Of a stretch of 48,494 nt of DNA, positions 28,345 to 36,370 are shown in pieces (positions within the stretch are counted from its first letter, which is position 1; every line of letters starts with the position of its first letter). Source of the DNA: an uncultured Collinsella sp. (lineage in GTDB: Bacteria > Actinomycetota > Coriobacteriia > Coriobacteriales > Coriobacteriaceae); NCBI GenBank assembly GCA_902494945.1, contig CABUVF010000002.1, positions 1 to 48,494 of the forward strand, written 5' to 3'. The position numbers and the translations under genes were made by a program. The notes below the pieces were generated by a model. It searched no databases. It was given only the letters and a program-made list of their open reading frames with translations, and had not been told where the DNA came from.

Positions 28345-28536
28345 ATGGCACCGATCGCTCCGCTCAAGATGCTCGTCGCGCCCGCCGCCAAGGCCATCAC
28401 CCGACTCGGTTCTTCCATGACCTACGACGATGTCCCCTGCGCCGTTGAGGCGCGTTCGGACAGCTGCCCCTACCTGGGCCACGTCCCCTACTTTGCACCC
28501 AAGCTCGCATCTGATCCCGAGCAGCGTGAGCAGTAA
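28345..28536 (+). CDS. Small protein of unknown function (63 aa)
   Basis: ATG 28345 is preceded by AAAGGAG at ideal spacing and by a promoter-like sequence, so the gene is probably real. The product starts MAPIAPLKMLVAPAAKAITR, has two cysteines (Cys32, Cys41 approximately) with SCPYLGHVPYF in the second half, and a charged tail. No membrane span or signal peptide is evident, and I do not recognise the family. It is divergent from the LuxR gene and convergent with the permease gene (35 nt apart). Confidence 0.65.
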   Translation: MAPIAPLKMLVAPAAKAITRLGSSMTYDDVPCAVEARSDSCPYLGHVPYFAPKLASDPEQREQ

Positions 28537-28571
28537 TCCAAGATGCATCTAGCACCGCACAACTCGCGGCG

Positions 28572-29981
28572 CTACTGTTTTGGCGCAAAGCGACCTGTCC
28601 CCCTTGCGCCAACGCCGGGATTGTCGATGCTGCGGCCGCGGCGCGATATGAGGCGCGAAACCTCGCCCAGCAACACGCCGATCACCACACCCATGAGGAT
28701 CGGCAACTTTGACATCTCGGCGGGCGAGCTGTTAAGCGGCACGATTGTCGCAACAATCGAAAGCACGAGCTCTACCACCGGCACCGCAAGCGCTACCGCA
28801 AGCACCTTGCCCTCGAAGGGCGCGCGGAACACACGTGGGCGGTCGTCGTATTTACGCAGGCGCCAAAACGCCGGGAACATCGGGATATAGCTCATGAGCA
28901 GAAAGACGACGTTCATCGAGAAGAAGACCCAAAAGACGTCGGAACCTTCGCCCAGCGGAATCTGAAGTAGCAGCACCAAGCTGGCAAAACAACCGTTAAT
29001 GAGTGCTGAGCCGTTGGGCATGCCGGTCTTCTTGGACACCAGCGCAAAGGGGCGCGGCATGTTGCCGTGGCGCGCGGCATAGCTCGCCACGTTGTTGACG
29101 CCAAAACTCCAGCAGATCATGTTGGCGAACAGCGTCACCAAAAAGGCCACGCCCACGACCATCGTCAGCGGGTGAGCGCGCCCCACCATGGCGGCAACCG
29201 CGTCCACAATGCCCGAATCGAGTGAAAGCTGCTCGGTGGGAACCGCGGCTCCAATACCGATGCCACAGATAATGTAGATCGCCGCGATGGCAACGCCACC
29301 GGCGATAACCGCCTTGGGGATATCGCGCGATGGGTTCTTCATCGTGCTGGCAAAGGTCGCGACCACCTCAAAGCCCATAAAGTTGAATAGGATGATTGAA
29401 AGATACGTCAGTGAGTTAGTGTCTCCCAGATCGGGGACAAAGGTCTTAAACGACATATCGTTGGCAAAGCCGTTATTGCAGGCAAACCAGATGCCGACGA
29501 TTCCCACCACGGCGGTAATGAGCACCTTGATGACGGCGCCGCCATCCATGACCCAATCGGCCTCGGCCACCGGCTGCATTGCCATGACCGTGACGCCCCA
29601 CACAAAGGCAAGCTCGATGGCAATTCGGACCCCAAGCGAAAATTCGATGCCCCATACCGCATTGATGACACTGGGGAACATGCAGGCGATACTTGCCACC
29701 CACAGTGGAAAGTTGACCCAATAGCACCAGGAGCAGCGGGCGCCCCAACGGTCGCCCAAGCCCAGGCGAACCCAATCGTACAGACCGCCCTCGGAATCGA
29801 ACGCCGTACCGAGCTCGGCCACCACCAGGCCATAGGGAAGCAAAAACGTAATGATGAGGAAGATCCACCAGAAGAACTGCACGTTACCCATGGCAGATGC
29901 CGGAGCGGCCGCCTCGATGGTAAAGACAACGCAGATAACCGAGAGGATGACCTCGAACAGGGAGAACTTTTTACCTGCCAC
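28572..29981 (-). CDS. APC family amino acid/polyamine transporter (1)
   Basis: A 469-residue membrane protein with about twelve segments. Segment 1 contains VVFTIEAAAPASAMGNVQFF and the YGLVVAELG loop follows, both as in glutamate/GABA and agmatine/putrescine antiporters. It is clearly a paralogue of the permease at 32101 (shared FNFMGFEVV, RDIPKAVIAGG, LFANM-WSFGVN). Start GTG 29981 follows AGGGGGAG. In the agmatine cluster it may exchange agmatine for putrescine or carry a related amine; the two permeases could differ in substrate. A 546-nt spacer full of hairpins separates it from aguA. Confidence 0.87.
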   Translation of the reverse strand: MAGKKFSLFEVILSVICVVFTIEAAAPASAMGNVQFFWWIFLIITFLLPYGLVVAELGTAFDSEGGLYDWVRLGLGDRWGARCSWCYWVNFPLWVASIACMFPSVINAVWGIEFSLGVRIAIELAFVWGVTVMAMQPVAEADWVMDGGAVIKVLITAVVGIVGIWFACNNGFANDMSFKTFVPDLGDTNSLTYLSIILFNFMGFEVVATFASTMKNPSRDIPKAVIAGGVAIAAIYIICGIGIGAAVPTEQLSLDSGIVDAVAAMVGRAHPLTMVVGVAFLVTLFANMICWSFGVNNVASYAARHGNMPRPFALVSKKTGMPNGSALINGCFASLVLLLQIPLGEGSDVFWVFFSMNVVFLLMSYIPMFPAFWRLRKYDDRPRVFRAPFEGKVLAVALAVPVVELVLSIVATIVPLNSSPAEMSKLPILMGVVIGVLLGEVSRLISRRGRSIDNPGVGARGTGRFAPKQ

Positions 29982-30527
29982 GACACGCTCCCCCTACAGC
30001 AAAAAGGATGGCATCTGTACCGAAGGCGCAGCCCAAGGTAGGGTTGCAGGCCGCGTCACCGGTGCAGGTGCCATCCCAAAGAGAAGAGAGGATGCAATTG
30101 TTGGACCAACGCTCGCGGAACAGGCGCGTGTAGATAACGATACGCTGGTACATAGATACTCCGATCAAAACGGCCGCGATTGCGACCGGAATCTTTTGGC
30201 AATTGAAGACGCGTCTGACCTGGGATATTCAAGCGAACAATTGGCCTAACCCGCAATAAATCCCAGATCAGACGCGTACTCAATCAAAGAGGCGGGCACT
30301 CCGAAGTGGAGGCAACGGAGTGCCCAAAGAAAAACCCAGCCGACCAAGACATCGAATAAACCGACCATCAATGCCCCGAGATGGTCACGGTGCGATTCAT
30401 CGACTGTCCGATTGATCGGCTGGGTTTCCGAGGTGCGGCAGATTGCCCTGAAAGAGGAGGGCATAGACCTTAAGGGTCATGCCCGACGATTGAAGGGCAA
30501 GGTGCCGTGCCTCGGGAAGCCAGACAA
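29982..30527. other. Hairpin-chain spacer between aguA and permease 1
   Basis: No gene. Six imperfect stems stand end to end: 30007-30075 (GATGGCA..TGCCATC), one weak around 30097-30246 (GGCAATTG..CAATTGGCC), 30208-30278 (ACGCGTCTGACCTGGGAT with its complement), 30294-30325 (GGGCACTCC / GGAGTGCCC), 30332-30427 (AAACCCAGCCGA / TCGGCTGGGTTT, with an inner stem) and 30428-30515 (CCGAGGTGCGGCA with its complement, enclosing GGGCATAGACC). On the minus strand this would be the permease 1 leader. Confidence 0.65.
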
Positions 30528-31733
30528 TTACGCGGACGGCTCCTGCTGCGTAATGCAGTGGATGTTGCCGCCGCCGAAGACGACCTGCTCGGACTGGACG
30601 CCGACGCACTTGTAGACGCCCTCGCCCCAGACCTCGTCATAGATCTTCTGGAGCGTGTCGACGGCCAGCTGGTCGTTCTCGTCGCCGTACTGCGGGACGA
30701 TGACGCCGTGGTTGGTGACCAGGTAGTTCATGTAGGACGCGATCAGCGGCTCGTCGGGGACGCGCGGCTCGGCGTTCTCGTCGGCGTCGATGGTGTCGCA
30801 GGAGGCCTGGTCCATGAACAGCGGGTTCACGGGCATGCAGAGCTTGTAGACCTTCATCTTGCGGCCCTTGGCGTCAACGGCGTTGGAGAGGGTCTCGTAG
30901 GCAGCGTGGCACTGCTCGTAGAACGGATACTCGGGATCGTCGGTCCAGATGCAGGCCATGACGCCCGGAGCGATGAACGTGGCAACGTCGTCGATATGAC
31001 CGTTGGTCTCCTCGGGGTCGATGCCCTCCTTGACCCAGATGACCTTCTCGACACCCAGGTAATCCTTGAGGTGCTCGTCCATGTAGGCGCGAAGCTCCTC
31101 GCTCCAAGGCTCAAACTTCTTGTGGAACTTGGGCCAGATGGACTCGGGATCCTCTTCCTCCTCCAGAACCGCAGAGCAGGTGCGGCCCGGGGAAAGCAGG
31201 CACTGGTCGGTCACGACAAGGGTGCCCTCGCCGTCGACGGTGATGGAGCCGCCCTCGAGGATCATGTCGTCGGGACGATAGCGACGGCAGCCGGAGAGCT
31301 CAGCCATCTTGAGGGCGATCTGCTCGTCCTTGTCCCACGGAAAGTACAGGCCGTCGACGAGGCCGCCGTAGGCGTTGAAGTGCCAGTGGTTGGCGCGCTT
31401 CTCGCCCTTGCCGTTGATGACGTAGGTGGCGGCGGTGTCGCGGAACCAGGCGTCGTCGGTGGTCATCTCGATAACGGTGACGTTCTCGTCGTTCTCGAAG
31501 ACGGCCTTGCAGTTGGCATAGTCGACCTGGTTGGCGCACATATAGACCGGGGTGAACTCGGAGATGGCGCGGGCGATGGCGGCATACTGCTTCTGAGCCG
31601 GCTTGGCGCCGTGGGCCCAGGTGTCGGTGCGGTGGGGCCAGCCCATCCACACGCGATCCTGCGGGGCGAACTCGGCGGGCATAAAGAAGCCGTCGGCCTT
31701 GGGGGTGGACTCGGACTCGGTGATCGTACGCAT
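30528..31733 (-). CDS. aguA: Agmatine deiminase
   Basis: Converts agmatine to N-carbamoylputrescine and ammonia. The 401-residue protein matches the family throughout: MPAEFAPQDRVWMGWPHR, the EMTTDDAWFRDTAATYV substrate loop, ILEGGSITVDGEGT, NGHIDDVATF and the catalytic cysteine in GGGNIHCITQQEP at the C-terminus. ATG 31733 has GGAGG upstream; an open frame further upstream is not conserved. Lies between two permeases and downstream of a putrescine carbamoyltransferase gene, all on the minus strand. Confidence 0.95.
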   Translation of the reverse strand: MRTITESESTPKADGFFMPAEFAPQDRVWMGWPHRTDTWAHGAKPAQKQYAAIARAISEFTPVYMCANQVDYANCKAVFENDENVTVIEMTTDDAWFRDTAATYVINGKGEKRANHWHFNAYGGLVDGLYFPWDKDEQIALKMAELSGCRRYRPDDMILEGGSITVDGEGTLVVTDQCLLSPGRTCSAVLEEEEDPESIWPKFHKKFEPWSEELRAYMDEHLKDYLGVEKVIWVKEGIDPEETNGHIDDVATFIAPGVMACIWTDDPEYPFYEQCHAAYETLSNAVDAKGRKMKVYKLCMPVNPLFMDQASCDTIDADENAEPRVPDEPLIASYMNYLVTNHGVIVPQYGDENDQLAVDTLQKIYDEVWGEGVYKCVGVQSEQVVFGGGNIHCITQQEPSA

Positions 31734-31764
31734 AAGATTTCCTCCAAATCGAACGATCGTTTGC

Positions 31765-32100
31765 CGCGGGCGGATTACCCGCAGCCTAAAACCAAGAGAT
31801 AGTGGGCGCCCGTCCCCCGGCAAAGGTCGGGGCGCCCGGTGCCGGTTTTCACGGAGCCGCACCGACGAGCGGCAACGTAACCAAGTGCGTGGAGACAAAC
31901 GCACGAAGGATACGAGAGAGAGGTTGGGGCGGGCGGTGGTTACCGGAGCTATCGCTCGCACCCGCCCCAGGAAATAGTGAGCAAATTTGTCGCTTTGGGC
32001 ACGCCCTCGAAGAGGCTAGAGTGCCTGGAGTCGGGAGCGACAAGCCCGACGAAGCGCACGTTGGTACGCGAGGAGGGTTGGAGCCCCAGAACCGGGTGCT
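31765..32100. other. Hairpin-chain spacer between permease 2 and aguA
   Basis: No gene. Stems seen: 31768-31782 (CGGG..CCCG), 31789-31850 (AAAACC..GGTTTT enclosing GGGCGCC..GGGGCGCCC), 31885-31905 (GTGCGT / ACGCAC), 31924-31970 (GGGGCGGG..CCCGCCCC), 31987-32043 (TTGTCGCT..AGCGACAA enclosing GGCAC..GTGCC) and 32080-32103 (GGAGC..GCTC) reaching the permease stop. Would be the leader of aguA. Confidence 0.6.
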
Positions 32101-33540
32101 CTAGTTCTCCTCGGCCTCGGCGGCCTCCTCAGCGAGACGCTGAGCTGCCAGCTCGGGAGTGAGGCCCTTGTACTCGGTCTCGCGGCCCTTAGCGCTGACG
32201 ACGCGGACAACCTCGCCGATGAGCAGAAGCACGATGAAGATAACGATCATCGGGAGCTTGTCGCCAATCTCGGCGGCAGAGAACGGCACCAGCGTTGCAA
32301 CGATGGCCAGGATCAGCTCGATGCAAGGGATGGCCAGCATGACCTTCATCATGGCACCCTTAAACGGGAACGTGAAGATGCGCTCGCGGTCGGGGTCGTT
32401 CTTGCGAAGGTTGAGGAACGCCGGGAACATCGGGATGTAGGTCAGCAGCAGGAAGACGACGGAGGTGCCGAAGAGCATCCAGAAGACGCCGTTGGAGATG
32501 GCATCGATGGGAACGAGCTGCAGGCACAGCACCAGGGAGGCAACGACGGCGTTGACCAGGTTGGCACCGTTGGGCATGTCGTCATCAGAGATCATCGAGG
32601 CGAAGACCTTGGGCATGTTGCCGTGCTCGGCAGCGTAGCGAGCAACGGAGTTAACGCCGAAGGACCAAGCAGCCATGTTGGCGAACAGGGTGATCAGGAA
32701 GGCAATGCAGATGACCTTAAAGATCATGGAGTCGCCCACCATGGTCTGGACTGCATAAATCATGCCGTAGTCGGGGTCGATGGAATCGGCCGGCACAGCA
32801 GCGCCGATGCCAAAGCCAGCGAACAGGTAGATCACGGCGATGGACAGGCCACCGACGATGATAGCCTTGGGAATATCGCGAGCGGGATCGGCCATGTCAT
32901 CGGTCATGGTGCAGATGACCTCGAAGCCCATGAAGTTAAAGATGATGATCGACAGGTAACCGAGAGCGTTGGTGTTGGTGAGCTCGGGCAGGAAGGTGGC
33001 AGCGGACATGTCGTTCGCAAAACCGTTCTCCATGGCATACCAAATGCCCAAAGCGCCAACGATAACGGCGACGGCGACCTTGATGATGGCGCCACCGTTA
33101 AGGACCCACTCGGAGTCGGCCGCCTTGGAGCGGCCCATGAGGTAGACGATCCACACAAAGGCAAGATCGATACCCATCTTGGCGATCAAGTTGAACTCAA
33201 CGCCAAAGACCATGCCCAAAATGTCGGGGAACATGGTAGCCAGCGAGGCAATCCACAGCGGGTAGTTGACCCAGTAGTAATACGAGATGCGGGCGCCCCA
33301 TTTGTCGCCCAGGCCATCGCGTACCCAGTCGTAAATGCCGCCCTCGCCGTCATAGGTGGTGCCGAGCTCGGCAACAACCATGCCATAAGGAAGCAGGAAG
33401 GTCAGGATCAGGAAGATCCACCAGAAGAACTGCTGGTTGCCAATGGCAGCAGCAGGAGCGGCGGCCTCGCAAACGAAGACGACGCAGATGATGGTCGAAA
33501 TGACCGTCAAAAAGGAAAGCTTTTTCTTTCCGTCGCTCAT
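32101..33540 (-). CDS. aguD: APC family agmatine/putrescine-type antiporter (2)
   Basis: A 479-residue membrane protein with about twelve segments, paralogous to the one at 28572. The N-terminus CVVFVCEAAAPAAAIGNQQF and the loop YGMVVAELGTTYDGEGG match agmatine/putrescine exchangers. Its place between the carbamoyltransferase and the deiminase matches the aguBDA order of Gram-positive agmatine clusters, so I assign aguD to this copy, with moderate certainty. ATG 33540 has AAGGAG upstream. A 132-nt spacer with two hairpins separates it from the carbamoyltransferase. Confidence 0.85.
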   Translation of the reverse strand: MSDGKKKLSFLTVISTIICVVFVCEAAAPAAAIGNQQFFWWIFLILTFLLPYGMVVAELGTTYDGEGGIYDWVRDGLGDKWGARISYYYWVNYPLWIASLATMFPDILGMVFGVEFNLIAKMGIDLAFVWIVYLMGRSKAADSEWVLNGGAIIKVAVAVIVGALGIWYAMENGFANDMSAATFLPELTNTNALGYLSIIIFNFMGFEVICTMTDDMADPARDIPKAIIVGGLSIAVIYLFAGFGIGAAVPADSIDPDYGMIYAVQTMVGDSMIFKVICIAFLITLFANMAAWSFGVNSVARYAAEHGNMPKVFASMISDDDMPNGANLVNAVVASLVLCLQLVPIDAISNGVFWMLFGTSVVFLLLTYIPMFPAFLNLRKNDPDRERIFTFPFKGAMMKVMLAIPCIELILAIVATLVPFSAAEIGDKLPMIVIFIVLLLIGEVVRVVSAKGRETEYKGLTPELAAQRLAEEAAEAEEN

Positions 33541-33564
33541 GATGAGCTCCTTCGCTCAGTCTTG

Positions 33565-33660
33565 GACAGATCCGAGGCCCAAGGTACTAAGGCAATTGCC
33601 TGAGCCTCGGTGAGCGGGCGACAGGAGACGAGCATCCGCCGCCCGCAAACGTGCGTTTAG
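33565..33660. promoter_or_regulatory. Hairpins between carbamoyltransferase and permease 2
   Basis: CCGAGGCCC..GAGCCTCGG (about 33571-33609) and GCGGGCG..CGCCCGC (about 33614-33647) follow each other in the spacer. They may tune expression between the two genes or end part of the transcripts. Confidence 0.5.
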
Positions 33661-33672
33661 CAGGCTTAAGGC

Positions 33673-34746
33673 TTAGAGCTGCTCGAGAGCCTCGAGAGCG
33701 GCGTGAAGCTCGGCCTTGGCGGAGTACTCGACACCCTCGTCGTTGAGCGGGGTGCGCTTGCCCAGGGCAGCGAGGAGAGCACGGATGGAGTGCTTGCGGT
33801 TCTCGGCCTCGACCCAGCACAGGGAGCGCTCGGGATCGTCCATAACCTCGTCGACGACTTCCTCGTTGCGAGTGGCCGGCAGGCAGTGCATGAACTTGGA
33901 GTTGGGGCCGGCGAAGTTCATCATGTCCATGGTGACCTGATACTTGGGGTAGAACACGTCCATGTAGTTCTCGCCCGAGACCTCCTCGTCGTACAGGCCA
34001 TACCACACGTCGGTGTAGATGAAGTCGGCGCCCTTGATGCACTCGATGTCGTCGGAGATGACGACGGAGCCGCCGGAGACCTTGCAGTTCTCCTCGGCGA
34101 TGGCCATCATCTGCTTGCCGAACTCGGCGCGCTCCTCAACGGTGCCAACGTGCAGGCCGCCGTCGGGGATCTGGTGGCCCTTGGGTCCAAACTGGACAAA
34201 CTTCATGCCGACCTTGGAGGCGATGAACATGAGGGAGACGCAGACCTGGGTGGCGTCGCCGATGAAGGCCAGGGTGCAGTCCTCGATCTTCTTGCCCTCG
34301 GGGAGGTTCTCGAGCATGGTCATGAGGTCGCCCATCTCCTGCGTGGGATGGTTGAACTCGGACATGCCATTGATGACGGGCACAGCGGAGCCCTCGGCGA
34401 GGCCGACGACGTCCTTGTGACGGTCAACGCGAGCCATCATGATGTCGAGCAGCGAGCCCATAACGCGAGCGGTGTCGCCCAGGGACTCGTGACCGCCGAG
34501 CTGGATGGTGCCAGGGCCATAGAACTGAGCATGGCCGCCGAGGTCGGTCATAGCGGTCTCGAAGGAAAGACGGGTGCGGGTGGAAACCTGCTGGAAGATC
34601 ATGCCAAGGCTCTGGTTGCGGAGCAGGTGCGGATAATAACCGTCAACCTTGATGGCCTTCTTCATTGCCAGGCCAAGATCCTCGATAGCCAGGATCTGCT
34701 CTTTGGTGAAGTCGTTGGTGTCGATGAAATCCTTAGGCAGCGCCAT
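33673..34746 (-). CDS. ptcA: Putrescine carbamoyltransferase
   Basis: Phosphorolysis of N-carbamoylputrescine to putrescine and carbamoyl phosphate. The 357-residue protein has the carbamoyl-phosphate motif STRTRLSFE, HPTQEMGD and HCLPATR. It resembles the enterococcal putrescine enzyme in the stretches YYPHLLRNQSLGMIFQQ, IQLGGHES and LYTDVWYGLYD-like (IYTDVWYGLYDEE) more than ornithine transcarbamoylase. ATG 34746 is preceded by AAAGGA. First gene of the minus-strand agmatine cluster; a carbamate kinase, which normally completes ATP formation, is not in the window. Confidence 0.92.
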   Translation of the reverse strand: MALPKDFIDTNDFTKEQILAIEDLGLAMKKAIKVDGYYPHLLRNQSLGMIFQQVSTRTRLSFETAMTDLGGHAQFYGPGTIQLGGHESLGDTARVMGSLLDIMMARVDRHKDVVGLAEGSAVPVINGMSEFNHPTQEMGDLMTMLENLPEGKKIEDCTLAFIGDATQVCVSLMFIASKVGMKFVQFGPKGHQIPDGGLHVGTVEERAEFGKQMMAIAEENCKVSGGSVVISDDIECIKGADFIYTDVWYGLYDEEVSGENYMDVFYPKYQVTMDMMNFAGPNSKFMHCLPATRNEEVVDEVMDDPERSLCWVEAENRKHSIRALLAALGKRTPLNDEGVEYSAKAELHAALEALEQL

Positions 34747-35075
34747 GTCGATTCCTTTCCGCCGGTCGTGCCGACTATTGCTATGAGGCGCTCGAACATC
34801 ACGCCTCGTGTTGACAAGACCATCATTCACCCGTATGCAATTTTTACCTAGTTTATTCGGGATTAAAGACCGTTCACGGAGTTACACCCCCTCTAAACCA
34901 ATATAAACCCGCAGGTAGCCAGCTTGCAGGGGGTTTACTATCTAGAACCGCGAACGGTATACGGCTATGCTGTATCTCGGCGCCTAATCCGCAATGGAAC
35001 GAAGGGTTGAGACGTCTATATCCCACAAGGTATACAGGGCTCGGCCATAGATGAAATGAGATGGGACGGTGGCAG
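34747..35075. promoter_or_regulatory. Divergent control region of ptcA and LuxR (2)
   Basis: No gene. Contains an inverted pair ACCGTTCACGG (34869-34879) and CCGCGAACGGT (34948-34958), and a stem AAACCC..GGGTTT at 34905-34936 between them. These may be regulator sites for the agmatine cluster and the LuxR gene. The ptcA promoter should lie at about 34800-34860 (AT-rich); no clear hexamers are claimed. Confidence 0.45.
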
Positions 35076-36041
35076 ATGAACACCCTGATGTTCTTCTATA
35101 CCCTAGCGATACTCGTGATCTGTATTGTGACGGCAGTGCTTTCGCTTGCCGCCTATGCCTCGTCTCGTCGACGCTTCTTTATCTATGGCAGCGGCGTTTT
35201 TATCTGCTATGCCATCGAGATGACCGAGATCTTCTTTTTTGAATACACGTTGCAAAACCAGAGTTTTCCAGCCAGCGACTATTACTCAATTACCATGCCT
35301 GTGTTGCGGACCCTTGTGGCGACCGCTTCACAAGCTTTTATCTGGCTCATTGCCATGGACTTGCTCGACAAACATTCAAAAAAGCAGTTTGTTATTCCCG
35401 TCGCAACGTTCTTCCTGAGCGAGCTGCTGGTCATTGTCGCTGTCCCCTACGGCCCCATGCATCAATGGCTCTACTACACGATGCGTCAGGTATTCCTTGT
35501 ATTTGTGGGACTGTATATCTTTTGGACGGCGCATAAAAGCACGCAGGTCGAGCTTAAGGCGCGCGTCAACAATCAACGAAAGCACCTCATTATCGGCGCC
35601 ATTCTGGTCGGGTGCATCGTTGCCGAGGATTTCTACAACATCCTTGTTGTTCCCATGAGCCTGGCACCCTCTTGGCTGCAGCTGTACCTGTCCGAGCGCA
35701 ACTTTAGCGAGAACATCTTTGCGTGCTACTTTGCGATTCTGCTGATCATCTATGCCTATCACGTGCTTTCGATTCGCATGCAGGAGGCGCCCGAGGAAAA
35801 GAACGTCAGCGATCTTGATCGACACATCGAAGAGCAGATGCCCTTCTATCGCAACGCCTACAAGCTCTCCAACCGCGAAACCGAAGTCATGCGTCTGGTT
35901 GTGTTGGGCAAATCGAACCAAGAGATCGCTGACGAGCTCTTCCTTGCCGTGGGCACCGTCAAGACCCATATCCACAACATCCTGGTCAAAACTGAGCAGC
36001 AAAACCGCACGACGCTCATCCTCCACTTTTGGAAACGATAA
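35076..36041 (+). CDS. Membrane-anchored LuxR family regulator (2)
   Basis: A 321-residue paralogue of the regulator at 27224-28216. About seven N-terminal membrane segments (MNTLMFFYTLAILVICIVTA) lead to LuxR motifs LSNRETEVMRLVVLGKSNQE and VGTVKTHIHNILVK. Both share YLSERNxSEN and VAEDxY in the last membrane part. ATG 35076 fits the paralogue's start; ATG 35061 is an alternative. Divergent from ptcA, so it probably controls the agmatine cluster. Ends at a strong terminator (36094-36134). Confidence 0.9.
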   Translation: MNTLMFFYTLAILVICIVTAVLSLAAYASSRRRFFIYGSGVFICYAIEMTEIFFFEYTLQNQSFPASDYYSITMPVLRTLVATASQAFIWLIAMDLLDKHSKKQFVIPVATFFLSELLVIVAVPYGPMHQWLYYTMRQVFLVFVGLYIFWTAHKSTQVELKARVNNQRKHLIIGAILVGCIVAEDFYNILVVPMSLAPSWLQLYLSERNFSENIFACYFAILLIIYAYHVLSIRMQEAPEEKNVSDLDRHIEEQMPFYRNAYKLSNRETEVMRLVVLGKSNQEIADELFLAVGTVKTHIHNILVKTEQQNRTTLILHFWKR

Positions 36042-36093
36042 CCTACCAAAAAGGGACAGGTTTATTTTGGCAGGTTTTATCTGGGCAAATGCC

Positions 36094-36134
36094 AAAACCG
36101 CCGCGAGGGAGCTACTTTCCCTCGCGGCGGTTTT
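36094..36134 (+). terminator. Terminator of LuxR (2)
   Basis: Perfect stem AAAACCGCCGCGAGGGA / TCCCTCGCGGCGGTTTT with a 7-nt loop. Strong and symmetrical, so it can stop transcripts from either side. Confidence 0.85.
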
Positions 36135-36291
36135 CTAGCAGTAAAACCAAGTGAGTAGGCTTTTGGCGGGATGCCGAGCACGCCCCAAAACACCACCGCC
36201 CTGACCTGCGGTTTTATTGAGCGTTTGGCGCGGTGTGCTCGACAAGTCCAAAAAAGTCTACTCACTTGCATCTGAGAGGCATCCGATAGAC

Positions 36292-36333
36292 AAAAAACCG
36301 CCGCGAAAAGGGTCCGGACCCCGTTCGCGGCGG
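36292..36333 (-). terminator. Terminator of the BceB-like permease gene
   Basis: Stem CCGCCGCGAA / TTCGCGGCGG followed on the minus strand by TTTTTTG, 38 nt past the permease stop. Part of the repeat element copy 2. Confidence 0.8.
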
Positions 36334-36370
36334 CTGTTCGCGTTGGTTTTGCGACGGTTTTGCCCGCTTG

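Larger units (their letters stand above)
36046..36333. repeat. Convergent-gene spacer element, copy 2 (121-nt core at 36148-36268)
   Basis: Same order as 22080-22364: CCAAAAAGGGACAGG, the CAGGTTTTATCTGGGCAAA word, a terminator stem, the 121-nt core between CAAGTGAGTAG and CTACTCACTTG, and a final CCGCCGCGAA stem with T run on the minus strand. The cores differ at many bases, mostly in paired fashion, while their length is the same. Confidence 0.75.

Noticed and set aside
29851..30249. 132-codon plus-strand frame after permease 1
   Set aside because: Overlaps the permease start and then hairpin spacers; no ribosome site or motif.
30507..31802. 431-codon plus-strand frame opposite aguA
   Set aside because: Antisense to agmatine deiminase, Val/Gly/Leu/Asp-rich shadow.
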